Positions 35,010 through 44,394 of a stretch of DNA of 64,000 nt are shown piece after piece; the first letter of the stretch is position 1, and the number at the start of each line of letters is the position of its first letter. Position numbers and translations under genes: made by a program. Location: the NCBI RefSeq assembly GCF_014243395.1, contig NZ_JACLCP010000003.1, forward strand, positions 310,001-374,000. The letters are read 5' to 3'. The stretch is from Winogradskyella flava (GTDB lineage: Bacteria; Bacteroidota; Bacteroidia; Flavobacteriales; Flavobacteriaceae). Below the pieces are notes generated by a model. The model had not been told where the DNA came from. It was given only the letters and a program-made list of their open reading frames with translations, and searched no databases.

Positions 35010-37409
35010 TTAGTCTATTCTATTTTTTTCTTCTTCAATTCCAGTATTACGTTTACGTGCTTTTTTGATTTCATCTCTACCGAAATTATAGGTTAAATTG
35101 AAACGTATTTGTCGACTATCGTTGCCGCCATTACCATCAATAAATAAGTCTCCAAACCTTGTGGTACCTTGCCATGGAGATGTAAAGAGGATGTCATTAA
35201 AACCTAATCTTGCAGTTAACTTATCATCTAAAAAACGTTTTTGAAAGGCTAGATTTAAGGATCCTAGGCTTCTGGTTTCATAAGTACCTCCCCAAACTGA
35301 TGGAGAGCTGTACCAACCAGAAACTTCAAAAGTGATGTTTTTTGGAAGTTTAAAAGTGTTTTGGGCATATAAGCTTAATGTGTTTTGCTGTGTCGAAACA
35401 AAATCAGGATTTGTAGCTTCATAGATACTTCTGTAAGCATTAACACTTAGGTAAATTCTCCACCAGTCATTAAACTTTGTTGGGTAAGAGACGCCTAAAT
35501 TGAGGATTTTTTGATTGGCCACATTTCGTTGTATAATAAAGTTTTGATCATCACCGACGGCTTCGGTCACCTGAGCAAAAAAGTCTGATATAAAGCTATA
35601 GCTCAACGATGTGGTTAGCCTATAATTATAAGTATGTGACAGTTTGATATTGTCTGTATACTGCGGTTGCAAAAATGGATTACCTTGTCTAAACGATAAC
35701 TCGTCGATTCGATATTGAAACGGGTTTAAACTCTGGTAATTTGGTCGTTGAATTCGCTTACTGTAAATCAGTGCCAAACTATTTTTTTGATTAACTTGAT
35801 ACGTCAGGCCTCCACTAGGAAACCAATTGGTGTAATTGCGCTTTACGCGATTATCCTGATCACCTAGTAGACTTGTTAAAATGCCATCAGAAACTGTATT
35901 TTCCATACGTAACCCAAACTGTAGATTAAACTTGTTGAATTTTCTGCTATAGTTAAAATAAGCGGCACTTATTTGTTCATCATAAGCAAAATCATTGGAT
36001 TGTGATTCATCTAAATTATTAGTGCCATTGGTTTTATCGTAAGCATCAAAACTATTTTGAGTTTTTACTTTGGCATATTTTGCACCAAGACTTAATGTAC
36101 CTTTAAGGAAGTTTTGTTCATAATCAATTTGTCCGGAGATAATCGAGATGTCTATTGGAGTATCAAAGAAGACAATGTTTTCACTTAGCACTTGTGTTTC
36201 ATCGCCATTGAAGTAGCGGTTTGGCTGCAGGTTTTCACGCTCACTATCATATTTTCCGTAGTCTAAATCGATATTTAGGGAATGGCCTAAAGTATCCTTA
36301 AATCTATAGTTGATGTTAGTAAAAAGGTTAGAGGTTCTGTTTCTGGAATCACTACTGGCGACGAGTACTTCAGATGGACTATTCATGTCACTTAAAGTAA
36401 TGGGAGTTCGTGAATCACTTTCAGAGTTTGAATTGTTGAAATTGCCATTCACAATTATTCCAAATGTCGATTTCTTATTAGCATAATAGTCAAAACCTAA
36501 GCGTATATTGTTTCTGTTCGCATCAAAAACACTTTCGGTCTTGGCATTAAAATTGTTTCCATTTTGGGTTCGATTAAGGTTGATAAAACTGGTACTTTTC
36601 CCAAAGAAATTGCTGTAAGTACCGTAGATACTAGTCTTCTTATTTCTGTTATTAAATGATAACGAATTACTTGTTCTTGCAAAGTCACCAAAGGTTAACG
36701 ATGACGCTACTGTACCATTTGTGCCTAGGGATTTGTCTCTTTTAAGCTTTATATTGATGATACCGGCATTACCTTCGGCATCAAAGCGAGAAGAAGGCTG
36801 TGTTATAATTTCTATGGCTTCAATATCTGCAGCTTGTAAGGTTTTAAGAAAATTCACTAAATCCTGACCTCGCAAAACGGACGGTCTATCGTCAATATAA
36901 AATAGAACCCCTGCTTTACCTTCTACTATGATAGTGTCTGAATTATCAATGATGATACCTGGTGCTTTTCGCAATAATTCAAAACCAGAATCGCCAATGG
37001 CATTAACCGTGTTAGCTACATTAAACACGGTTTTGTCAGCTCTAACTTCTATTATTGGTTTTTCTGCAACTACGGTAACTTCATCAAGTTCATCTGAATC
37101 ATCTACCATAACAATTGTAACAAAAGTCTTCTTGCTATTGTTTAAAGTGAAAGCTTCCGATGTAAAGTCTTTTAAACCTAAACTAGTAATTAGAATCACA
37201 TATGAGCCATCATCAATATTTTTAAATCTAAAATCACCAGCATCATTAGAAAGTTCACCTTTAACGAAAGTATTTGTTTCAGCATCTAATAAGGATATAA
37301 TAGCTGCTGGAATAGGCTGTTGGTTTTCGGTGACAATTTTACCTGTAATAGTATTTTGTGCTAAGGCTGACCCAAATGTGAATAATAATAGTAATGCAAT
37401 TGCTTTCAT
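35010..37409 (-). CDS. TonB-receptor-like outer-membrane beta-barrel protein
   Basis: Start set at 37409 (MKAIALLLLF...), giving a signal peptide ending ALAQ; an upstream in-frame ATG at 37436 precedes it by 9 codons. The protein of about 799 residues has a carboxypeptidase-D regulatory-like domain (about 20-100), a plug-like domain (about 110-220, with GKAGVLFYIDDRPSVLRG) and a C-terminal barrel of the OMP_b-brl_3 type. Substrate unknown; members of this group are not always true transporters. It is divergent from a LytS/LytTR pair across 144 bp, which may regulate it. Confidence 0.9.
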   Translation of the reverse strand: MKAIALLLLFTFGSALAQNTITGKIVTENQQPIPAAIISLLDAETNTFVKGELSNDAGDFRFKNIDDGSYVILITSLGLKDFTSEAFTLNNSKKTFVTIVMVDDSDELDEVTVVAEKPIIEVRADKTVFNVANTVNAIGDSGFELLRKAPGIIIDNSDTIIVEGKAGVLFYIDDRPSVLRGQDLVNFLKTLQAADIEAIEIITQPSSRFDAEGNAGIINIKLKRDKSLGTNGTVASSLTFGDFARTSNSLSFNNRNKKTSIYGTYSNFFGKSTSFINLNRTQNGNNFNAKTESVFDANRNNIRLGFDYYANKKSTFGIIVNGNFNNSNSESDSRTPITLSDMNSPSEVLVASSDSRNRTSNLFTNINYRFKDTLGHSLNIDLDYGKYDSERENLQPNRYFNGDETQVLSENIVFFDTPIDISIISGQIDYEQNFLKGTLSLGAKYAKVKTQNSFDAYDKTNGTNNLDESQSNDFAYDEQISAAYFNYSRKFNKFNLQFGLRMENTVSDGILTSLLGDQDNRVKRNYTNWFPSGGLTYQVNQKNSLALIYSKRIQRPNYQSLNPFQYRIDELSFRQGNPFLQPQYTDNIKLSHTYNYRLTTSLSYSFISDFFAQVTEAVGDDQNFIIQRNVANQKILNLGVSYPTKFNDWWRIYLSVNAYRSIYEATNPDFVSTQQNTLSLYAQNTFKLPKNITFEVSGWYSSPSVWGGTYETRSLGSLNLAFQKRFLDDKLTARLGFNDILFTSPWQGTTRFGDLFIDGNGGNDSRQIRFNLTYNFGRDEIKKARKRNTGIEEEKNRID

Positions 37410-37553
37410 AGTATATCGTTTTGTATTCTGACACAAATTTGTAACACTGACTCATTTTATGCACGTCAAAACCGTTAAGTGGGTATATAGGGAGATGAGT
37501 GTACTTACCAATTCAACGGTCTATAGGACAACTCGTCTTTTTTCAGTTTCAGA

Positions 37554-38642
37554 ATGAAAAATGATATACTATCTTTAAACTTTAATCTTTTAGTTATGAA
37601 GACTTCTACTAGATCTAGCGTATTAATCATTTCTATTTTTTATGCCTTTTTTTCAATTTTATACCATGTTGTATTATGGTACAATAGAAATGGTTATGAA
37701 GAAGAAGGTTTTTTTGGTTGGATTAATTTACGAGAATATTGGTATGTAGCAGGAATGCCATATTTATTCTACTTTTTGGCTTCTATTTTAGTTTGGTTTT
37801 TAGGTGTTAGGCTTTTAAAAAATAAGCGAACACTAATACAGATAATTGTAGTAGCTATTCTTATTCCTGTTATAGTGTATTTTGTTAGAGAAGGTCGCTA
37901 TATATTATTAGACTATATGGAACTAGGTCGCTTGCGAGGTACAGGAGAAGTTTGGGATTGGTACATACCTACCTTATTCTTAATGTTTCAATTTGGCTGT
38001 TATTTTGCCTACCGTTATTTCTTAGAAAATCAGAGAAAATTAAGAGTTGAGGGAGAATTACGTCATGCAGCACTTAAGAGTGAGTTATCTGCATTAAAAG
38101 CGCAACTCAATCCACACTTTTTATATAATATTTTTAATACTATTAGTGCTTCAGTTCCAGCAAAAAACGAAAAAACAAGGCATTTGATTGCTGAGCTTTC
38201 TGATTTGTTTCGTTATCAATTAAAGGCTTCACAAGTTGAAAAAGTACCATTAAGAGAAGAATTAGAATTTGTTAATAAATATTTAGATTTAGAAAAAGAG
38301 CGCTTTCAGGAACGTTTAGAAGTAGAAATCTATGTAGATGACAATTTAAAAGATGAAATGATTCCTCCAATGCTATTACAACCTTTAGTAGAAAACTCCA
38401 TTAAACATGGTTTGTCCTCTTTAATAGAGGGCGGGAAAATTGCCATTCGTATTTTTAAGAAAAACGAGAAGTTGCACTTTGAGATTAGTGATACTGGAGT
38501 AGGGATTAAAGATAAAACTTCGGTCTTTAATAAAGGTATTGGTCTTACCAATACTAAACTTCGTTTGGAGAAAATGTATCAAAGCACTTTAAATTTATCT
38601 GATAATACGCCAAAGGGTTTGAAAATATCATTTGCTATATGA
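37554..38642 (+). CDS. LytS-type sensor histidine kinase
   Basis: A 362-residue membrane kinase. Four helices span about 20-160, followed by a coiled-coil linker and a His_kinase domain with QLNPHFLYNIFNT; the His there is the phosphorylation site. It ends in an ATPase part with PLVENSIKHG (N box) and ISDTGVGIKD (G1 box). The start may instead be Met15 (37596), which would trim a polar tail. Its stop overlaps the response-regulator start by 4 bp, so the pair is translationally coupled. The signal is unknown. Confidence 0.93.
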   Translation: MKNDILSLNFNLLVMKTSTRSSVLIISIFYAFFSILYHVVLWYNRNGYEEEGFFGWINLREYWYVAGMPYLFYFLASILVWFLGVRLLKNKRTLIQIIVVAILIPVIVYFVREGRYILLDYMELGRLRGTGEVWDWYIPTLFLMFQFGCYFAYRYFLENQRKLRVEGELRHAALKSELSALKAQLNPHFLYNIFNTISASVPAKNEKTRHLIAELSDLFRYQLKASQVEKVPLREELEFVNKYLDLEKERFQERLEVEIYVDDNLKDEMIPPMLLQPLVENSIKHGLSSLIEGGKIAIRIFKKNEKLHFEISDTGVGIKDKTSVFNKGIGLTNTKLRLEKMYQSTLNLSDNTPKGLKISFAI

Positions 38643-39367
38643 GAAAAGTAATAATAGTAGATGATGAATCTGCAGGTCGTCAGTTGATTAAAGAATATTT
38701 AGAAGACTATCCTGAACTCATTTTATTGGGAGAAGCTAATAATGGTGTTGATGCTGTGAAGATGATTAACGAGTTTAAACCAGATTTAGTCTTTTTGGAT
38801 ATACAAATGCCTGGGATGACAGGTTTTGACGTGTTAACTCATCTGGAGGAACTACCGCAAATCATTTTTTCTACAGCTTATGATCAGTACGCATTAAAAG
38901 CGTTTGAAGTTCACGCGGTAGATTATCTATTAAAGCCCTATACCAAAGAACGTTTTAAGGTTGCTGTAGACCGATTAACACAGAACACAAATGAAAACAA
39001 GGCTAGACCTTTAGCAGAAAGTCTCTTGATGGAAGCTTCAAAGTCTCCAGAACGTATTTTAGTACAAACCCAAAATAAATTGGTGACTATAGCTTTAGAG
39101 AATGTTTTAAGGATTGAAGCTTATGGTGACTATTCTAAATTGGTCACTAATGATAAAACTTATGTGAGTAATTATGGTATTTCTACCTTAGAGGAAAAAT
39201 TAAATTCAGCAATTTTTATTAGAGTACATCGATCTTCCATTATTAATTTGAATGCTGTTAAAGAACTACATAAATATTCTAAAAGCTATGATGTGACTAT
39301 GAAAAATGGTGATGTGGTGCGTGTAAGTCGAGGGTATATGGAAAATATCAAGAAGTTGATGTTTTGA
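38639..39367 (+). CDS. LytTR-family response regulator
   Basis: A 242-residue regulator with a receiver domain (about 1-120; acidic pocket DDES, phospho-acceptor Asp in VFLDIQMPG, conserved Lys in LLKPYTKE). A LytTR DNA-binding domain follows (about 140-242), with VLRIEAYGDYSKL and FIRVHRSSIINL. It partners the overlapping LytS-like kinase. The divergent beta-barrel gene is the most obvious candidate target; no direct-repeat LytTR site was verified. Confidence 0.94.
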   Translation: MRKVIIVDDESAGRQLIKEYLEDYPELILLGEANNGVDAVKMINEFKPDLVFLDIQMPGMTGFDVLTHLEELPQIIFSTAYDQYALKAFEVHAVDYLLKPYTKERFKVAVDRLTQNTNENKARPLAESLLMEASKSPERILVQTQNKLVTIALENVLRIEAYGDYSKLVTNDKTYVSNYGISTLEEKLNSAIFIRVHRSSIINLNAVKELHKYSKSYDVTMKNGDVVRVSRGYMENIKKLMF

Positions 39368-39368
39368 C

Positions 39369-39941
39369 TTACCAAGTGTCACGACTTTTCATATTGGCTT
39401 CACAGAGTTTAATAATCTCAATAATTCGTTTTTGCCTTGTGGCTTCGCGCTTAGCGCTATTTAACCAAGATAAATAGCTTTTTCGATAGCCTTTCGAGAA
39501 ATTTTGATATTTTTCAAAGGCTAGTTCATTATTATCGAAAGCGAATTGCAAATCTTCTGGAATTATGCCATTTTCTACATCGTCCATGGCTGTCCAAGTT
39601 CCGGTTTGCTTTGCTAGTTCAATCATTCTCCAGCCGGATTCTTGGATTAAACCTTGTGCTTCAAGTTCTGTAATGTACTTCTTGTTGAGCGCACTCCAAG
39701 TACTTTTATGGTTTCTTGGAGAAAAATATTGTCTTCGCTTTCCATTACCTAAGCTTTTTACAGTAGAGTCTATCCAACCAAAACATAAAGCTACTTTCAC
39801 GGCCTCTTCCCAGCGCATGGTTGGCATACCAGTCTCGAGTTTGTAAAATATAAGGTAAACCTTTTTGTATTTGATATGATTTTGTAGTAACCAATCGTAC
39901 CAGTCAGTATCGCGTTCAAAATAGAGTTCTGGGATTTCCAT
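39369..39941 (-). CDS. YdeI-family protein (bacteriocin-protection type)
   Basis: A 190-residue cytosolic protein of the YdeI/OmpD-associated family in its stand-alone form. Visible blocks are DWYDWLLQNH, the conserved EEAVKVALCFGWIDS, and the C-terminal FSKGYRKSYLSWLNSAKREA with an R/K-rich helix. The biochemical role is undefined; an E. coli homologue affects tolerance to cationic peptides. Its stop is 1 bp from that of the convergent response regulator. It starts 2 bp before the M1 peptidase stop on the same strand, so it probably rides on that transcript. Confidence 0.87.
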   Translation of the reverse strand: MEIPELYFERDTDWYDWLLQNHIKYKKVYLIFYKLETGMPTMRWEEAVKVALCFGWIDSTVKSLGNGKRRQYFSPRNHKSTWSALNKKYITELEAQGLIQESGWRMIELAKQTGTWTAMDDVENGIIPEDLQFAFDNNELAFEKYQNFSKGYRKSYLSWLNSAKREATRQKRIIEIIKLCEANMKSRDTW

Positions 39942-39943
39942 CT

Positions 39944-41584
39944 TTAGTATTCTTTGGATCTCACATAGAAATTACGGTCAATAGTAATTGGTTTTTTACT
40001 TGAAGATGTTTCTATGGTTTGCCATTCAGACTTTGGAAAGATCCATTTTTCATCATCACCAATTTTTATTTTGATTGGCATATCAAAATTTTTAACAATA
40101 TTTATCCATCTGTATTTTAAAGTTCTTTTTTGATGTGAATATTCTAAAGTAGGAATCCTTGTATCACGTAAATACTGATTGAAAAAAGCCGATAAATCTT
40201 TTTTAGTGATAGTACTGATGTAGTCTTCAATCTGCTTCGTAGTCACAGTTTGATGATAGAATTCTGAATTCAGACCACGAAGTATTTGTTTCCATAAGTC
40301 GTCATTTTCGACCAATTGTCTCAGTGTATGCAGCATATTAGCGCCTTTATAGTACATATCGCCAGAGCCTTCATTATTGACATCGTATTGTCCAATAATA
40401 GGTTTATCGTTTTGAATATTAGCTCTAGTCCCAATAACATAATCTGAAGCGGCTTCTTTCCCATAATAATAATCTAAAAATAGATTTTCAGAATATGCTG
40501 TAAATCCCTCGTGTATCCACATATCTGCTGCATCTTTATAGGTAATGTTATTCGCGAACCATTCATGACCAGCTTCGTGAATAATTATGAAATCAAACTT
40601 TAAACCCCAACCAGTTCTTGATAGGTCACTCCCTAAATAACCTTTTTTATATTGATTACCATAAGTCACCGAACTTTGATGTTCCATACCTAAATAAGGC
40701 ACTTCAACTAGCTTGAAACTATCTTCATAAAACGGATAAGGTCCAAACCAATGCTCAAAGGCTTTCATCATTTTCGGAGCATCTTTAAAATGTTTTTTTG
40801 CTTTATCAAGATTATCTTTCAACACCCAATAATCCATATCGAGTTGTCCTTTTTCACCCTCATAGACTTCAGAAAAATTAACGTAATCGCCAATATTCAC
40901 GTTAACACCATAATTATTAATTGGATTATCTACATACCACTCATACAATCTGTAGTCACCATATTCATAATCATAAGTGTCACGAAGGCGACCATTGGCA
41001 ACAGCAATTAAATCTTTTGGAACATCTATAGCAATGCGCATGCTGTCCACTTCGTCATACATATGATCTTTATTTGGCCACCAGACACTGGCACCTAGAC
41101 CTTGGCAAGACGTTGCTATAAAGTGTTTTCCATTTTTGTCTTTCTTCCAAGAAAATCCACCATCCCAAGGTGCTCTTACGGCTTCTTTTGGGCTACCTGA
41201 ATATTGGACATACAATTCATTGTATGCTCCAGGTACTTGCTTTTTTTTGAGAATAACGAAATAGACTGGACCAATTTTAGTGTAATCCAACTGTTCATTA
41301 TCTTGAGTAAAAGCAGCTATTTCGAGTGGTTCTTGTAAATCAATTTGAATAACATTATGTGATTTTAAAACCTTATAGCGAATGATGTTATAGCCAGAGA
41401 TATATTTTTTATCAGGTTGAACCTTAATATTGAGATTGTAGTAGCTTAAATCCCACCATTCGCGCTCTGGTGTAATACTACCTCTTAAAGTATCTTGTTT
41501 TGTAAATGTGGTTTTATTTTGAAGTAATTGAGCTTCAGAAATTGAGACAAGAAGAAGAAAAATTATAAATAGAATACGTTTCAC
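39944..41584 (-). CDS. Secreted M1-family metallopeptidase
   Basis: A 546-residue exported aminopeptidase-like enzyme (signal 1-18). An N-terminal beta domain is followed by the gluzincin catalytic domain with GMEHQSS in place of GxMEN, the zinc motif HEAGHEWFANN, and the downstream Glu in WIHEGFTAYSE. A late Tyr for transition-state binding is likely in the GDMYYKGANML block. It lacks the large helical C-terminal domain of PepN, as usual for this subgroup. It may generate free amino acids from external peptides. First of two closely spaced genes. Confidence 0.93.
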   Translation of the reverse strand: MKRILFIIFLLLVSISEAQLLQNKTTFTKQDTLRGSITPEREWWDLSYYNLNIKVQPDKKYISGYNIIRYKVLKSHNVIQIDLQEPLEIAAFTQDNEQLDYTKIGPVYFVILKKKQVPGAYNELYVQYSGSPKEAVRAPWDGGFSWKKDKNGKHFIATSCQGLGASVWWPNKDHMYDEVDSMRIAIDVPKDLIAVANGRLRDTYDYEYGDYRLYEWYVDNPINNYGVNVNIGDYVNFSEVYEGEKGQLDMDYWVLKDNLDKAKKHFKDAPKMMKAFEHWFGPYPFYEDSFKLVEVPYLGMEHQSSVTYGNQYKKGYLGSDLSRTGWGLKFDFIIIHEAGHEWFANNITYKDAADMWIHEGFTAYSENLFLDYYYGKEAASDYVIGTRANIQNDKPIIGQYDVNNEGSGDMYYKGANMLHTLRQLVENDDLWKQILRGLNSEFYHQTVTTKQIEDYISTITKKDLSAFFNQYLRDTRIPTLEYSHQKRTLKYRWINIVKNFDMPIKIKIGDDEKWIFPKSEWQTIETSSSKKPITIDRNFYVRSKEY

Positions 41585-41612
41585 AGTTTATTTGATTTTA
41601 ATTTTTAAAATT

Positions 41613-42926
41613 TTAATTCAGGAGATAGGCGTAGTCACTATATTTATAAATTTCAGTGTAGTCATCTGTGTTCAATAATTCGTAGATAGCTTTTTCCTTA
41701 TCATTATGTTTTTCATAATAGGATTTTGATACTAAATATCCGAATGTATAACCTAAATCAAAAGGTCTATCTTCAATTTCACCATTATATAACCATCTCG
41801 AGAAATCAGTTGTAAATTTATCTTTTGCAAAGTCAGCACATACCATTTCTAAATTCTTGGGATCTTTTAAAAAGTCTGTATTTTTATTCTTTAGTACAAT
41901 ACCAGTACACAACTCGACCATAAAATCACATACACCTTCCATAAAAACACTTCCTAAAACATTATTTGTATTTTTTGTATCTCCATAGTTTTGCTGAAAG
42001 TGCATTAATTCGTGTATTATAAGGCTTGGCATTTCTTCAGTCTTTGCAATAACCTCTTTTTCCCACTCAGTCATTCCTTCAATAGGCATATTAGCACTTT
42101 TACCAAACATATCACCACCAACAAACATGCCTAATTCTGAAGCAGTCCCAGCAGAACTCAATAACCCAGGGACAATATACACTTTAGGAAATACGGCATC
42201 AGGGTATATTCTTTTAAAATTTTTCATCCAACCTGTAATGCGTTTTTTTAGGGCAAGCACACTATCTTGACTGAACTGTGTTTCTAAATAACTGTAATAC
42301 TCTGGTGTCTCTTCTATGATTTGATCTTTCATTGACTCCAGATTCATATATCTGATGACATAATAGTCTCTAAGTTCTTTTGGACCGTTAAAAATAAACT
42401 CTTTAAAATAGACTTCTGCATTAGACGTATCACTTTTGGCTTTCTTAAAATAAGACCAGAATGTATCCATGGCTTCTAATTGAATGCCAAAATTATCTGT
42501 GTTTTTAAGTTCTTTTTGAATTGAGTCTAAGCGCATATTTAATTTATCTGAGTTTTCAGAAGACCCTATTATGCCTTCTAACTCAAACTTGGAAAGTACT
42601 TTAGGGTTAGACATTCCATTATCAATGGCTCTATGCAACATTAGTGCTGCAGAATCTGCGATTGCTGCTTTTCCGTACATCCATGCGGCATATACGTACA
42701 TTTCAGAAGAATTTAAGTCTCTATTATTTGTAAATAGCTTGTTGGCCAAACCTTGGTAATTTTCGGTGCTATCTAAAGTGTTAAAATCTTCAAATAAAAC
42801 ATTTAAATTTGGAAGATGTAGGTCTTTAATTGGTTGGCTTACCACTTCTGCGTCTTTTTTACAACTTACAATAAGGCCCATAAATAATATAGGAACTAGA
42901 AGTTGAATGTGTTTAATTGATTTCAT
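41613..42926 (-). CDS. Lipoprotein with HExxH zinc-peptidase-like domain (GldB/DUF2268-like)
   Basis: A 437-residue lipoprotein (lipobox IVSC). The N-terminal half (about 30-210) is helical. The C-terminal half holds IIHELMHFQQNYG, a HExxH motif, and 25-30 residues later FMEGVCDFMVEL, whose Glu could be the third zinc ligand as in gluzincins. The layout resembles the DUF2268/GldB-like group of Bacteroidota, some of which are degenerate; here both His and the Glu are intact, so activity is plausible. It is co-directional with the M1 and M28 peptidase genes. Confidence 0.78.
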   Translation of the reverse strand: MKSIKHIQLLVPILFMGLIVSCKKDAEVVSQPIKDLHLPNLNVLFEDFNTLDSTENYQGLANKLFTNNRDLNSSEMYVYAAWMYGKAAIADSAALMLHRAIDNGMSNPKVLSKFELEGIIGSSENSDKLNMRLDSIQKELKNTDNFGIQLEAMDTFWSYFKKAKSDTSNAEVYFKEFIFNGPKELRDYYVIRYMNLESMKDQIIEETPEYYSYLETQFSQDSVLALKKRITGWMKNFKRIYPDAVFPKVYIVPGLLSSAGTASELGMFVGGDMFGKSANMPIEGMTEWEKEVIAKTEEMPSLIIHELMHFQQNYGDTKNTNNVLGSVFMEGVCDFMVELCTGIVLKNKNTDFLKDPKNLEMVCADFAKDKFTTDFSRWLYNGEIEDRPFDLGYTFGYLVSKSYYEKHNDKEKAIYELLNTDDYTEIYKYSDYAYLLN

Positions 42927-42958
42927 TTTTGATTGATTTTGATTGATTTAGTATGTTG

Positions 42959-44305
42959 TCATCTCATAATTTTATTTGGAAAAACCACTGCACTTTCATG
43001 ACCATTTGCGCCAACAGCTGCGACTCCAAACAAAGAGTTGTCTATAACGATGCCATCTAAGGTAAACTCGTTAACATCACCTATGTAGCGACTATTGTCC
43101 CAAGTCGGAGATGTGGTATCTCTCCAGTAGATTTTATAACCTTTAGCACCATCGGCTTTAGTCCATTGCAGTTTAGCAGATGCCTCTACAATACCTCCAA
43201 TACCGACTTCTTTTGGCGCAGGTGGAGCAGAGGCTAGACTTGCCATGGTAATGGCATTCACAGCCGTAAGTTTTTTACAATATGGAAAATCGACGTGCTC
43301 AAAGGTATCACCATAATCAATACCATTCTCAGTTCTAATGTCTTGATGCTGCTGCGTGTAATTTTCGTGTGCCTCCATTATTCTAATGCCTGCAAACCCT
43401 AGGTCATTAAAAGGTCTATGATGCCCTCCACGTCCAAAGCGATCTAGACGATAAACCATCATGGGATTCATTTCTGGCATATAGGTTTTGGTCGTTTTAT
43501 GCACATAACGCGCCAATTGACGAGAAATACCATCAACTTCACCACCGTAAAAGCGACGTGCTCTGGCTAGCCTTTTTAATTTTTCAGCATCTGTTTCACC
43601 AGTAGTAGTAGGTTCGGAAAAAATTCTAAATGTTCTATTATCAACCACGCCATCTACTCCAGAAATATTACCAATCATATCGTTATTTAAAACTCCTATG
43701 ATGTCCCAGTTATTGTTTTGAGCATATTTTGCCATACCTTGCCCGCCAAATAAGCCTTGTTCTTCACCAGATAAACCCAAGTATACAATACTGCTTTCAA
43801 ATTTATATTTTGAGAGAACACGAGCTGCTTCAATGGCACCTGCCATACCTGTGGCATTGTCATTAGCACCAGGAGAATCAGAGGTGAAATCTGTAGGGTC
43901 TGATACTCTTGAATCGATGTCACCACTCATAATAATATAGCGATTAGGATATTTGGTACCTCTTTGAATAGCAACGACATTAACCACCATGATATCTTTG
44001 ACAATACGCTGATTTGTTCCTTTCTCTACTAAATCCTTTTGATAAAATACCTCTAGACAATCATTACAGTCATTCGATATATTATCGAATTGTTTTTTAA
44101 TCCAACGACGTGCAGCACCAATTCCACGTGTATCAGAAAGCGTATCACTTAAGGTGTGTCTCGTGCCGAAATTGGCAAGGGTCTTTACATCATTTCTGAG
44201 TCTCTCTTCTGAAACTGCATCTATAATATCATAAATTTTTTGGTCAGTTTGTGCTTGGAACGTAATGGAAAAAAGGAATACTAGAATTACTATTGCGTTT
44301 TTCAT
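42959..44305 (-). CDS. Secreted M28-family peptidase with C-terminal fibronectin III-like domain
   Basis: A 448-residue exported enzyme (signal 1-18). The M28 domain (about 25-345) has the bridging Asp in SPGANDNATGM, catalytic and ligand Glu in GLSGEEQGLFGG, and a later ligand region NNDMIGN. A His-rich GRGGHHRPF lies near the end. The first ligand, normally His in a GHxDS motif, appears as Asp in SGDIDSRV, a variant that may characterise a subgroup. The last about 95 residues look like a fibronectin III module (AKLQWTKADGAKGYKIYWRD). Confidence 0.9.
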   Translation of the reverse strand: MKNAIVILVFLFSITFQAQTDQKIYDIIDAVSEERLRNDVKTLANFGTRHTLSDTLSDTRGIGAARRWIKKQFDNISNDCNDCLEVFYQKDLVEKGTNQRIVKDIMVVNVVAIQRGTKYPNRYIIMSGDIDSRVSDPTDFTSDSPGANDNATGMAGAIEAARVLSKYKFESSIVYLGLSGEEQGLFGGQGMAKYAQNNNWDIIGVLNNDMIGNISGVDGVVDNRTFRIFSEPTTTGETDAEKLKRLARARRFYGGEVDGISRQLARYVHKTTKTYMPEMNPMMVYRLDRFGRGGHHRPFNDLGFAGIRIMEAHENYTQQHQDIRTENGIDYGDTFEHVDFPYCKKLTAVNAITMASLASAPPAPKEVGIGGIVEASAKLQWTKADGAKGYKIYWRDTTSPTWDNSRYIGDVNEFTLDGIVIDNSLFGVAAVGANGHESAVVFPNKIMR

Positions 44306-44394
44306 TTTTAGATGGTTTTATTAGGAATCTTAAAAGTAAGAGAATGTTGAATTATTATGTTTTAATTTTTTGTTAATACACAGTCAAGAATTGA

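Noticed and set aside
36928-37431. Long plus-strand open frame (167 codons) opposite the TonB-receptor-like gene
   Set aside because: It lies fully antisense to the conserved plug and N-terminal domains, and its composition (Ser/Val/Ile-rich) is that of a frame shadow.
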